NCBI GenBank assembly: GCA_037976565.1 | Contig: CP137672.1 | Coordinates: 33,434,737 to 33,498,736, forward strand | Direction: 5' to 3' | Length of the DNA stretch: 64,000 nucleotides | Origin: Mesocentrotus franciscanus | Taxonomy: Eukaryota; Echinodermata; Echinoidea; Camarodonta; Strongylocentrotidae | In this document: piece by piece, positions 26,001-37,558 of the stretch | Layout of the letters: each line of letters starts with the position of its first letter | Position numbering within the stretch: the stretch's first letter is position 1 | Program-made: the position numbers and the translations under genes | Notes under the pieces: generated by a model | The model's database searches: none | Told to the model about the DNA's origin: nothing | The model's input: the letters and a program-made list of their open reading frames with translations, nothing else

Positions 26001-29000
26001 GATTATTTACATCTGCGGACCGACCATTAACGTCACCATCCGAAAGACGTGACTCAGTTTTGAACCTGCGTCCTCGGCTGAATCAGTTTGTAACTTCCAC
26101 TGTTAGCTGGATTACAGGCGCACGCCACAACGCCTAGCATACATATTTCCAAACTTAAGGGCAATGTGTGTAAGATTATTATTTTATCCTTTGACCTTGA
26201 CAAAAGATTTGTTCCATTCTTAGCATGCTTGATGGGGAAATAAATCTACACAGTAATGAAACAGCAGTTTTTAGTCTCTACTGAGCAAAATCACTCGCCA
26301 CTCCTGTTTATTCCATTTTCCTGCCTGGAAAAGTGTTCAAGACTTGCCTTTGAAGGCCTCGTCTGGCGATAGCGACTCCATGACAGTCAAGAACAGTTCT
26401 ACCATCTTGAGTGACGGTTGCTCCAGAGGCTACCCCATTGCCCGTTCCCAAGGCTACAAGTTTTCCTTTATCTGAAGGCCCTGCAATAGCAACATAAGAC
26501 ATCAGACAAAGACCCTTATGGATGGATAAGACAAATATTAATTACCATTTAAACCTTACAACTACAGTATGGTATCAGGGTGTATAGAAAAACAAAACAA
26601 AACAAGACAAAACAAAAAAGAGAGGCTTGCTTAGTTGCTCTCTATCAGAGGGACCTTAAAAACGTGACATTTTGGAAAAAGCTGATGGTGAACTAAAAGG
26701 AATAGTTATTTGGTATCAGACCATAGTTGTTTCTTTGAAAAGGGTCTTCAAGACAAACTTCTCTACACATTAGAAGACTGTACTTTTCCTATGAAGACCA
26801 TGCAGAATCGGGACTTCATATCTGCACAATTTGTCATTAGGTTATACCCCTAATGGTGTCTAGTTCCAAAAGTGCTATAAGGTACCTGATATAACAAGCC
26901 AAGTTTAAAATTTACTACAAATGTATTTGTAAAAATTGTAAGACAATAAAAGAATTAAAGGATTTAACAGTAAAACATCTTTTCCACACAGTGAAAAAGA
27001 GGAAGAGCAAGCAGAAGATACATACCTAACTTCATAACAAATGCAGCATATGAGGGAGAAAATGCAGTAGTTCCAGATGCTGGAAACGAGGGTCCCACTC
27101 TCGGAATGTTCCTTGCAATCGAAGCAATAGCATCAGCATCTTTGCTTGTTCCATCTGCACTCAACTGAATGCTTCCATATCCTCCACTTTGCTGTTGCTG
27201 TTGCTGCCCCTGTCTCTGTGGTACCCGTTGCTGTGTAGGTGCAGAAGGTCGTATCTGCTGTTGAGTGGGTGCAGAAGGCCGTATCTGCTGCTGCTGAGTG
27301 ATAGGGACACTGCTGGTCTGTGATAGACCAGGTCCTGGTTGGTAGGGCATGTGGGGCTGTGGACCCTGACCAGGCTGTGTGGACCAAGCCCTGGCTGCCA
27401 TGGGGATACTCTGTGGGACCCTCATGGTTTCAGGAGCAGAGCCGTTCGGTTGAGAGGAAGGGGCTTGCGGCTGGGGTGCAGGCCTTGAAGCTGATCTTAC
27501 ATTGTCACCTGAAGCATTTGCAGCTGCAATGAATACAATTTTTAAGATTTAAAAAAAATAAAAGAGGAAACAATTAGTAAAGACTTTTTCCCCTAACATT
27601 ATTATTGATTGTCGAGAGCCAGAAAGACATCAACTCTTCAGGCGCAGCGGAGCACCCCAATTACCGAGCGATCGACTCTCGTCCAGTAAACATCATTTGC
27701 ATAAAATAAACAATTGTGTACCGATTGATGCGAAAAAAAGTAAACAAATTTCCAAGGCAAATTCTTCATTAATTTGATGAATATCAGCAATCAAAGCTAC
27801 TAAATCGATTATTTAAAAATTTGCAAGACACTCATGTGTATAACAAAAGTTATTGATGCACGAAAATGTGAAATTTAAGGGATAATTTTGACGAACAAAA
27901 CGAAAAAATGAGATACGAAATCACCGTAAAATTCACCATTTTTTCGAGACCGCCAAGAATTGCCTCATATGAACAGAAAAGAAATTTAATAATCTCAATC
28001 CTTCTGAAATATCTCTTTTACAGTTGCTGGATAGGGTAGAGTCAGAGAAAACATACCCCAACGTCCGAATCTCATCGAACAAAAACAAGCCTTCGTGTGC
28101 GCAATATGTTATGACCAGTCCTATTCATTCAAATGTATGTTATGTCAGGGAAACCTCGCGTGTGCCTGGGTTATACATGTGTTGCCGGCCGAATGCACTG
28201 AGCCCGAAGACGCATGCGCAGAGAATAGAGACTTTTAGATTTGCACGACGAGCGTGCACCTGCTGCGTGGACATCCTTTTAAGGCAATGTTACGTCCTTT
28301 TAAGGCACTGCCGGGCAGACTGCCAGTGCTCGACAGTGCCTTAAAAGGACGTCACATTGCCTTAAAAGGATGTCCACGCAGCAGTCCACGTTCTCGTCGT
28401 GCAAATCTAAAAGTCCCTGAAGCCCCATGAAAAAGAACTTATAACTATAAAAATACTCCATCGGCCAAGCGAAAATTTCGCCCATATATGGATTCAACCC
28501 TCATGAACATTCATACTAAGTCTCTACTTCCTGCATTGCTGGATAGGGGAGAGTCAGAAAAAAATAGACGGCGTGTTTATCGAGGGGTGAAGCTCATATG
28601 TCGAGTTTTATTCCATGGAATTTCATATTTATTTCACTGATATCAAGTTCATAATATTTGTAGTTAGTATGGAAAGTTTCATAGCGATATTGGCAGTAAT
28701 AAAGGCGCAACACGAATTTTAAGATTTTACATTCTAGCAAACACATGTTCGGATTCACGTAGATGTCCGTTGGTTATTCAAATAGAACGGGCCGTTAATG
28801 ATATGCTAATTGGGGTGCTCCGCTGGGCCTGTCTTTGATAAGTACCCTTCTGGCTGTCAGGATATATATATCAAATCATACTGTGCTACCTACTACATGC
28901 ATTTAGACTGTATAATCATCACTTTGCCACTTTGCATGCAATCATTACACTTGCATATACAATCATTCACCTGTATCAAGATGACTATCCTCTGGAATAT

Positions 29001-32000
29001 CAGTTCTACAACTACCAGCCCAAACAATCATCCAACAGACAACTAATCTGGGAGAATCAATCTCTATAATAACCTCTCCCAAACAAATAACCCCTCCCCC
29101 GTTTTCTGTTGGATTTGTATTATAAAAACAATAAACATAAAATTCTTTACCCATTTGTTGATTTGGCTGTGCCTGTTTCCTGAGCTGATACTCCATGAAT
29201 GTTTCCTGCTTCTCTGGGAGTTTCCACATGTCTTTTGATGGAAGCCTGGCCGACTCATAGTTCATCTGGTAGTGTCCACCGGAGCCTCCATGAACCAGAG
29301 GCTCATTGCTGGTTGCCGAGGCACCAAACGTTACCCTTGGGCTTGGAGCGATTGGTTCATCTTCAAACTGTATCGAAGGCATAGTTTCATCAATTACAAT
29401 TGTTTTCTCTCTCATAAACTATCTTTTATACAAGTTGAGTATCCCATGGTGGCACAATTTCATCAATTGCAATTGATTTCTCTCTCATAAAAGAGTTTTA
29501 GATACAAGTTGAGTGCTCCATGGTGCACAAGAGTTGAAAATACTTCTCACAAGACGTCATAAAGTAAGAAAGGGTAAGAAATATAGCATTCTGGTTAAAA
29601 TTTTGTCACTTATCTAATTACATGACTTGCACTTGCAGATTGGTGTATAGAAAATTACTCAATTTTCATAATTTCATCGTGAATTTCATAATCTAATTCA
29701 TATTCCACTTCATCTGAAATTAAAAAATTAAATAAAAAGTACAAATTTGAAACACACTCAAGACTCATTCACACATGAAACGGTAAACCATTTTACAAAA
29801 AAAAAAAACAGTGACCCAGTATACACCACCATATGTGAATGAGGTTTACAGCATAACTGAACATAATCTGGAGAAATCTTGGCGCTAATGCACTTTTCCA
29901 CTGGGCGCCTTTTAATGTGATTCCGTTGATTCCTTTAAATAAACTGCAAAGGAAAGACATATTAATCATGATTTTTGAGAACATATATATCAGGCATAGC
30001 AGAGACACATTTAAATAAGTCTTTCCTTTGCATTCTATTTAACAGAATCAACAGAATCACATTGTAGGCACCTGGTGCGAAAACGCACTGGAACCGAAAT
30101 CTTACCAACACGGCATTAGCTTCCCTTGCCCCCGTAGCATCACGTCTATCAGCATGTTCATCATCCATCCCAAGAAATGCTCTCATTGCAATTCGAGATG
30201 CCGCTGATTTAGCATCTTTCTTTGTTCTCCCCTTTCCTATTCACAAATGACAAAAAACAACTTAGGTTCGTAATTTGAGAATGTTAATTGGACAGTACCT
30301 CACAAGTCGGTTTCTAGAGCAGGTTTTCAATGAAATACTGGGATTAAGTCACCATCTTATATAGGATTTGGCTTAGAAAACAGAAATGGCTTCGCATTCA
30401 GCTTCATATGGCTCTTCGAGAATCCACTGCTTTAGTATATTTCTTTGTTCTGCCCTTTCCTATTACCAATGACAAGGGACATAAATCAATTTAGGTTTGT
30501 CATTTTAATTTGGTTGGCAACCTCACAGAGCAGGGGGGTGTTTCACAAGGACCAAGATCGACTTTAAGTTGGACTTAAATATGGCAGGCCGTTCATGCCA
30601 CTATTGCTCTCACCATTGGTCTCTCAGTTATGATCTTTAGATAATATTTTTGCCTTCAATAATGAACTATCAAATAAGGTAAATTCTGTAGATTTGTGAC
30701 CACGATTTGTACGTCCCTTGAGAAACCAATGCCAGGAATGGTTAGAGGAACTAGTGGCATGAACGGCCTGCCATAGTTAAGTCCAACTTAAAGTCGATCT
30801 TAGTCTTTGTGAAACACCCCCCTGAGGTATTCAATATAATACTTAGATTAAATCAACATCTTCCATAGCATTTCACTTAACAAAGAAAGTTGGCTTCACA
30901 TCAAATTTAAGTTTTGTACTTCAGTAAGCCAAACTAAGACCTTATCACTTAGCTAATATGATGTCAAAGGTATGTAGCTTAGTTTCATTGTTTTCTCAGC
31001 CTCAGCACAGCTACAAACTTCCTTTAAAGGTGATATTCATAGAAGAGCCCTAAATATGAAGATATTCATATCTACACAAAGCTTATAAGCCATACAATGA
31101 GCTTGGATGACATTCAAACAATATAACACTTCCGAAAAAGCAAAATTAGGGTGAAAACAATCACCCTATTCTCTGGGACAAATTTGCCCTATTGTCATCC
31201 GAGACGGCCTTTAGCTGTGACGTAGGAAAAGGGAGGCGTGGCTAGTGTGCCACTTCCGGGTATCTAGTAGAACGCATGTATAACATTATAAGGCTGAAAA
31301 CACAGCTTCAACTTATGTGTTATTTTACCCTTACTATAGAATAAATTATAATACAACATCGTTTGTAAGTTACTTCTCATTAATATTTCCATCTTGATAT
31401 TCTAAGAAATGTATTATTTGTGAAATAAAAACGTTGAAAAATGGGGAAAGAAGGTGAAACTATGGCTGTGTCCCCGGCTTTGTTGTACAGCGAGCCTGCA
31501 GATATAATGGGATTTGGGTGCCGGCGATTTTTACCACCATGTAGTTAGTTCACTTTGACATATCAGTCAGAGACTTCTTCTCTTCCACTATGGAAAAAAA
31601 CAGTTAGTATCGATTTAATCATTATTATGAATAAAATAAAATTCAAACAAATAGAAGAATATTTCATTTAGTCGATCGTATCATGGCTAGATTAGCTGGA
31701 AAAATCGAGGCGATTCTGCTGTTGTTACGATTCATCTGCGAGTAGTGCGGCTCTTGGCAGCCGCATTACCTACACGGCTGATCGCTGATTGAATTTAGTA
31801 TCACTGGCGGATTTACATTACCTGCGCGCACATCACAACACACGTAAATGTGACTGCACTGCATACCGCACACACACAGTACTGTACGCTTGCATTTCAG
31901 TCGCGATAGACGAAACCCTTACAAAACCAAACCAAAACAAAACGGCAAGAAATACACTATTCTATGTTATTATAGTTATCGACAAATGAAAATGGAGAAG

Positions 32001-34348
32001 AAACATTATTCATTGTTATGTCAAAGGAAATTCCACCTCGGAACATGATTCTACTAAAGGTAATTATGTTTTGAAACACAGCTAGGTTGATTTTTCATAC
32101 CATCTCCGTGTACATACAGCTCAGCTGGTAAGCTAAAGCCGGTGAAAAAGTTGAGTTGTAAACAGTTATTTTACGGATATTGTCACTTTTTCAATGCCAA
32201 TAATGACATGAATATTGACATTAGGATATGTTTCAGGACGGGGGAGGACAACTGTATGCCAGATATTGACCATTCAGGCAATATTTCAATCGTTTGAGAG
32301 AGTGGAACTGACATCGACTCTATGAACATTTGTGTGTAGATCGCAGTTAGTCTCTATAGCTGCGTGAAGCATATCCCGGCTCTGACGTCACTCACAAAGA
32401 CACTTTCCCTTAGGCGATTTCGTAGGTCAGGATAGAGTCAATTTAGTGACATTTGATTTTCATAAAACACAAAACTGCACACGTTCATGGCATGTTAGCT
32501 GCATAAATTGCTTTAATAACTCATTCAATTATAAAATAAACTATTTTTATTTGATTTTATTTCCTATAAGTATCAACTTTAACAACCTAGAAATGACAAT
32601 TGTTTAAACTATTGTATTGCTTGCATACAATTAAATTCACCAGAATATTATCGGGCCCTCTGCCAGGCTTTCAAAATAAATAGCAGGCTAGCTGTTTTAA
32701 ACTCAGGGTAAAATATTTAGCCAAAGAATATTACCAAATATTGATGTCTAAATATTTTGTCTAAGCCCAAACTAAGAAATACTGAATACTATTTGTAAAT
32801 ACTTCTTACCTTGTGGAAACTTTTTGCCATCCACTTTGGCCACCATGGCAAAGTTGCAAGTGATCATTCCCCTAGTACCCTCGGGGACCACCTCCTCGAA
32901 AGACAGGGTCAGGCGTTGCAACTGGCAGAACTCGTTGAACGCCATGACAGGGTTCTTCTTGCCAGAGATGAATCCACGAATGAGCTCCCGAGGCACATCC
33001 ACGGGGTCGGCCTTGGCTATGACGGGGCCCACATCCCCATCGGGAGTGGCCTCTGGCTCTTTGGCTAATAAATCCTGAGCAGGAGAAACGGGGGATACTG
33101 CTTTACTAATGACTGCAAGCTAAGGAAATGTATGGTATCAAATAAATACCAAATCTCTCATATCAGGGATTAGCTTTTAATACAACATCCCAATGGGCGC
33201 TTCCTCTGGATATTGGGCTATTAACCCCTGGGTACGATGTACAGGAAACAAGGGAATTTTGCTTTATAAATGACTGCAAGCGGGGGTAGGGAAAGGGACA
33301 CATCCAGCCCGTGCGGGCCATGCCCCACCACTTTTGAAACCAAAGAAGCATACATTAAAGGAAACCTCACCCCAAAGAATAAGTGTAGGTATTCTGAAAA
33401 ATGAGATGTTTTCCTGCCCTTTGATGTACAATATTCCTTAAGAAAATGTACAAGAGATATATAAATGAAGTTATTCTTGGCATGATGTGAGGTCTTTAGC
33501 ATGACACGGGCGCAGCCATTTTCTTGAAAATGTGACGTACCAGTTGAAGTTGTACATGTATCAAGCACCAAGCTTTAATTGGAAAGACTTTTTAATTCAA
33601 TAACAAAACCTTTACTTTTCAATGAGGAAAAATCATAGCTGAGATTCTGAGAAGATAGAAATTATATTTGGTGAAATATATATAACAGGGGAACAATTGT
33701 AACTAATTCATTTAAAAATACTAAAATATAGCAGTTGACGAATCTATTTCATTTATGAGAAACATTCACTCCAGAAGAGCACCAACATATTCATGCATTT
33801 TTGAGTTCTGGCGATTGTAGTACAAAGGATAACAGCAGGTGAATGAAATGCACCATCACCCCAAACACCTGGGATGGACGGAAGCATCCATAAATTTGAA
33901 TACATTTACTTGATAAACGACTTCACATAGTACATCACGTTATCAAGAAAATGGCGATGCCCATGTAGTGCTGAGAAATTATTCTTGCTTTATGCCTCTC
34001 TCATACACTTTGGTGGGGAATCTTGTAGATTAATGGGTAAGAATATAATAAATCTCTCAGAATAAGTACAGTTATTTCTTTGGGTGAGGTTTCCTTTAAG
34101 TATGCAAGTCCAATATTATTGTGCCACCCCCTTTTATGTTATTTATATTTTTGCTGGTCACCCCAAAACCTTTTTCATGTCAAAATATTTAGGGAATGTT
34201 TTGCAGTTTTGCCCACTCTTGTACAAAACCCGGATCTGTTCCTTACCTTTTCATTAAAAACGTTGATCTTGCTGAAGGTCTTGCTAGATGGTGCATTGAA
34301 CGACTGCTGACTGGCATATTGATAGTTTACTCCTCTGAGATTACTCAT
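20066..34348 (-). CDS. ADAD1: ADAD1 (Tenr): dsRBD + degenerate adenosine-deaminase domain
   Basis: Thirteen exons: 34247-34348, 32810-33074, 30106-30236, 29151-29418, 27026-27523, 26348-26480, 25418-25579, 24810-24919, 23579-23613, 22475-22592, 21531-21759, 20759-20891, 20066-20179. Lengths sum to an intact 765-codon frame plus stop. The dsRNA-binding domain spans about 75-143 ([13 protein letters not shown] through [12 protein letters not shown]). A Gln/Pro-rich linker follows (about 255-370), then an ADAR-type deaminase domain from about 400 to the end. At the catalytic site HAE is HGV (His455, Val457). PCGD (Cys511) is kept, but the MSCSDK cysteine is Ser576, so editing activity is unlikely. 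In mammals ADAD1 is a testis RNA-binding protein needed for sperm formation. One intron uses a GC donor. ADAD2 is less likely because the C-terminal half follows ADAD1 closely. Confidence 0.92.
23100..23252. mobile_element. Palindromic MITE, copy 1
   Basis: Ends caggggcctgtttcataaaa and, on the other strand, cagggccctgtttcataaaa. The interior is shared with 23994-24139. It lies in an ADAD1 intron. No clear target duplication was found. Confidence 0.7.
23994..24139. mobile_element. Palindromic MITE, copy 2
   Basis: Same interior as 23100-23252, including ttgctctcagccaatcagat, with decayed termini and a T-run insertion at the right end. The two copies sit about 0.9 kb apart in the same orientation in one ADAD1 intron. 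Confidence 0.7.
24310..24464. mobile_element. hAT-like TIR fragment
   Basis: Left end CAGGGCTTGACACTA and right end TTAGTGTGGAGCTCTG give imperfect inverted termini of hAT style. I see no matching 8-bp flank, so it is an older copy. It lies in an ADAD1 intron. Confidence 0.4.
25985..26141 (-). mobile_element. SINE-like element with a 7SL/Alu-like head
   Basis: Read on the minus strand, the head (ggcgtgcgcctgtaatccag) resembles the 5' Alu domain of 7SL RNA. It is followed by ggttcaaaactg, which fits a pol III B box. Then comes cggatggtgacgttaatggt, which resembles a central domain shared by many marine-invertebrate SINEs (recalled, not searched). It lies inside the ADAD1 GC-AG intron. A tRNA-derived head that converges on this string is the main alternative. 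Confidence 0.4.
26340..26348 (-). other. Non-canonical GC splice donor in ADAD1
   Basis: The exon ends CAAAG and is followed by gcaagtc. Only this donor gives the phase needed to join ARRGLQ to RYLYQQL. GC-AG introns normally keep strong flanking donor consensus, as here (AG|GCAAGT). Confidence 0.85.
28230..28415. repeat. Long near-perfect hairpin (about 85-bp arms)
   Basis: The left arm starts gacttttagatttgcacgac and the right arm is its near-exact reverse complement. The loop is about 20 bp (ccgggcagactgcc). Each arm holds two copies of a ccttttaaggca motif. Direct repeats of tgctggataggg..agagtcag lie outside it at 28026 and 28537. It is probably a foldback element in an ADAD1 intron (between exons 4 and 5). 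Confidence 0.75.
30531..30824. mobile_element. Foldback MITE with arms of about 100 bp
   Basis: Both ends read caggggggtgtttcacaa on opposite strands, and the inverted match continues for about 100 bp (gatcgactttaagttggact, then ggcaggccgttcatgccac). The central 90 bp are not inverted. No target duplication is clear. It lies in the ADAD1 intron between exons 2 and 3. Confidence 0.75.
33359..34095. mobile_element. piggyBac-like MITE A (TTAA duplication, 737 bp)
   Basis: Ends AGGAAACCTCACCCCAAAGAA and its reverse complement at the right are flanked by TTAA on both sides (33355-33358 and 34096-34099). TTAA duplications with short inverted termini are characteristic of piggyBac-type elements, though some Kolobok elements share TTAA. 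There is no transposase. It sits in the first ADAD1 intron. Confidence 0.7.
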
Positions 34349-35245
34349 GTTGGTTCTGCGATTTCAGTCCTGAAAGAAGACAGAGTCAACTCTGAAAAAA
34401 GTACACCTATCAATCAAATAAATAGATTTATAACTAATAGAGCATAGTTTGTGACTTGTGTGTAACTACATGTACAGCATCATCTCTGTGTGCATATTGC
34501 TATATAATCTGGTATGGAAAAGGAAATTAACTTGTTATTAAAATTCGAATTCATTCACACAAATTCTCTAAACTTATACTTACTTAGGATTTTTGTTTTA
34601 ATGTTTACTTGTGGCTGTGACATGCCCTGTACAGAAGCATTTTGATAATAATTTCAACTTCAAAACATTTTGAAGTTGAAATTATTATCAAAATACCCCA
34701 ATCATAGCTCATACAATTACAAGATGTATGAACTATGATGGGGTTGTGGTAAAAATAAAGCCATCACTTTTGCCTTTGGATTTAACAAAACTATACGCAT
34801 CGATAGTTACCATTATTCATCCTTCATATTATTTCATAATATTGCCTAACATATAAGTCATCAAATATTTATAAACTTCTTCAAATTGCTGTTTTAAATT
34901 AACTGTCCGGATACACAACCTGTCTGGTCTCTGGACACGCAATATCTGGGTATATAAAATACATGTGGCACCTGTTTTAGAAAACAAAAAAAGTATTAAA
35001 GGTATTTAATGCAAAGTTTTGGGAAATTTTGAAAATTGGATGGATAGTAATTCTTTAAAATTTTGATTTGGATGCCCATGTGGCCTGTGGATGTATTAAC
35101 AAAAATAACAGTATTATAAGCACTAGAAAATTTAGCCCCTAAAAGTAAAACACTTCTGCTTTCGAGAAACTGAATAATCAAAATTTACCGGTGCTCCCGG
35201 TAAATTTCAAATATTTCAAATAATGCTTAAGGCCATTCCATGGTA
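34349..35245. other. ADAD1 5' flank up to the Gypsy insertion
   Basis: AT-rich 0.9-kb stretch containing a perfect 56-bp palindrome (34639-34694). It should contain the ADAD1 promoter. I recognise no TATA box or binding site with confidence. Confidence 0.5.
34639..34694. repeat. Perfect 27-bp-arm palindrome with 2-nt loop
   Basis: attttgataataatttcaac plus cttcaaaa is followed by ca and then the exact reverse complement. It lies about 0.3 kb upstream of the ADAD1 start codon. Confidence 0.92.
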
Positions 35246-35250
35246 GCTGC

Positions 35251-35386
35251 TGATGCGTTCGAGGGTCTTAATATTGGTAGATTTACTCAGTATAATATGG
35301 AGTCGGCAGTCTGGTTTGTTATGGTAGACATGTTGTTTATTCAACTACGACGGATACCGGATATTCGGATATCGCGTATCGTAACA
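35251..35386 (-). repeat. Gypsy 3' LTR (136 bp)
   Basis: On the plus strand it starts TGATGCGTTCG and ends ATCGTAACA. It is identical base for base to 40606-40741. The flanking duplication GCTGC is at 35246-35250. A polypurine tract lies just inside, at 35387-35399 (purines on the minus strand). Confidence 0.97.
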
Positions 35387-35886
35387 TCCCCCTTCCTCTG
35401 GAAAGATTGGGAATCAGTGAACATCACTGATTGACGAATATAAACATATTGCTTTGAAAACAATACTTTTGGTAGTATGCAAGTTTTGGTAATTTGCTCT
35501 GTAATGAACTTTTTCCAATCAGGTTAAATAACATGAAGTCTTGTTCTGTTTTCAATACATTTCTTTTGTATTGTAATAACGAATAAGTATTTAACTGTCT
35601 ATATAATTATTTCGTTCCACTTTCAACTTCACATAACGTTTCCTGTGAAATTGAACATAGTTTGATATACTTTGATTTGTTTATAAAAATCAATTTCCAA
35701 ACAAAACATGTTTTGGCTAGCATCTGTTTCGTGACTTTCGTAAACATAATGCTTGTCATACCAAAAATACTGTACAATGATTATACATGCATATGAACAA
35801 TAAACTTCTTAGACTACATTAAACTATGCGTCTTCTGTGTTCTTCTTTATCTTCTCTCTTCTTTCAAGTTATTTAAGAGTTCATTT

Positions 35887-36835
35887 TCAATCTTCAAACA
35901 TGTATCTCGCTGGTGTACGGATGTTGCGTCCATATCTAGTTGTGGTTTGCGAGTTTGCTGTTGGTTCTTTAGATTGAATGTTCTGAGTCTCTGGTGTTGA
36001 AGTTGCTTGATGGTCGTTGCCATTCTGTCGTGGTGTGTCTGGTTGAGTAGATGAAGTGTAGTCTTCGTCGAACCTGACACGCCTTGGAGGTGGGTTTGTT
36101 GACGGAATCTCCCTCAGGTGAGATCGGTTTCGTCTCAGGACTCCTCCATTGGGTGTTGATACTTCATACGACCTAGGTTCGTCGCAGACTTTGGATACTT
36201 TGGCTGGTATCCAAGTATGATCTTTGGGATGTAGGATTCTGACTGGTTGTCCTACGTGGAGTGGTGGAAGATCTGGACCTGCATGTCGATCATGCATTTC
36301 TTTCATCTTGCTTTGTCGATTCAAGAGATGATCAGTGGTGGTAGATTCTCTTGAAAGATAATGACTTGGGAGTGTTGTTCTGATGGGTCTTCCAAACAAC
36401 ATCTCTGCAGGTGATCTCATGTGACTGTCAACAGGTGTTGCTCGTAGGTGTGACATAGCCAGTTGACTGTCTTGGCCAGTCTGTGAACACTTCTTCAACA
36501 AATTCTTGACTGTACGAACCATTCTCTCGGCTAGTCCGTTCGATCTTGGATAGTGCGGAGAAGAGGTGGTATGTTTGATGGACCACTTCTTGCACATGTC
36601 CTGGAAATGTTTTCCTACGAATTGTGGACCGTTGTCTGATACTATCTCCTCTGGTGGACCAAATAGACTGAAGATTCCACTCATCACGTTAGCTACTGCA
36701 GCACTTGATGTGTCAGTCAGCTTGTAGACTATCGGATACTTGGAGTAGTAGTCAGTGACAAGTAAATACTCTTGTCTGTTGAACATGAACAAGTCTGTTC
36801 CCAGTCTAGTCCAAGGTGCTGAAGGTACATCATGG
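35887..36835 (-). pseudogene. Gypsy integrase catalytic core and C-terminal module (frame 4)
   Basis: The frame contains LGTDLF, VSDNGPQF and a Glu in SNGLAERM, the DD35E residues of a retroviral-type integrase. A GPY/F-like module follows (YEVSTPNGGVLRRNRSHLR), then a Ser/Thr/Gln-rich tail. It catalyses insertion of the element. It is separated from the preceding frame by an apparent one-base loss at a short C run near 36833. About 500 bp of non-coding DNA follow before the polypurine tract. Confidence 0.88.
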
Positions 36836-37558
36836 GAAGCAACGGCTCCTTCTGTTGCCTTGTCTGGTGTTCCTGGCATGCATCACATTGTTTTATGAGC
36901 TGTTCAATGTCTTTGTTGATGTTTGGCCAGAACACTGTCTCACGAGCTAGTCGTCGTGTGCTCTCGATTCCCATGTGTCCAAGGTGGAGTTGTGTAAGGA
37001 TATCCTCCCTAAGTGTCATTGGTATGATCACTCGATTTCCTTTGAAGAGTACTCCTTGTGATACTCCAATCTCGTCTCTGTAAGACCAGAATTGTCTAAT
37101 GGGTGTCGGCAGCTCCTGGAGGGTTTCAGGCCAACCCTGAGTGACTATCTGCCATAATGACCTAAGAACAGGGTCATTCAACGTTTCCCTCTGGAGTTCT
37201 GCTCTCTTGTTTTGTCCAAAGAAGATCAGGTCGATTTCATGAGTGTCTTCTACTTCGGAGCAGATGGATTCCACTCTGATATCTAGTGGAACATCGCGTG
37301 CTTCCTTGGGGTTAGGAAGACGACTCAAGGTATCTGAAAGAATCATTTCTTTCCCAGGTCGGTACTTGACTTGGCATCTGTATCCTTGTACCTTGATCAG
37401 AAGTCTCTGTAGACGGGGTGGTGCGCTTCTGAGAGGTTTCTTCCAAATCATCTCCAAGGGCCTGTGATCGGTTATCACAGTGAATTCCTTCCCGAATAGG
37501 TAAGTATGGAATCGGTTGATACCAAACACTAGGGCTAAGGTTTCCTCTCTATGTTCGA
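36833..37558 (-). pseudogene. Gypsy RNase H and integrase zinc-binding domain (frame 3)
   Basis: The frame begins within RNase H (ALVFGINRFHTYLFG, ITDHRPLEM) and continues into the integrase HHCC zinc module (HLGHMGIESTRR through CDACQEH). Both boundaries are apparent one-base losses, so this piece cannot be translated alone. The conserved residues themselves are intact. Confidence 0.88.

Noticed and set aside
26101..26135. Possible human Alu contamination (gattacaggcgcacgcc)
   Set aside because: Only about 35 bases resemble Alu. The rest of the element and both flanks do not, and it sits within a coherent ADAD1 intron.
33221..33571. 116-codon minus-strand open frame in the first ADAD1 intron
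   Set aside because: It overlaps the TTAA-flanked MITE, has no splice signals fitting ADAD1 phases and resembles no protein I know.
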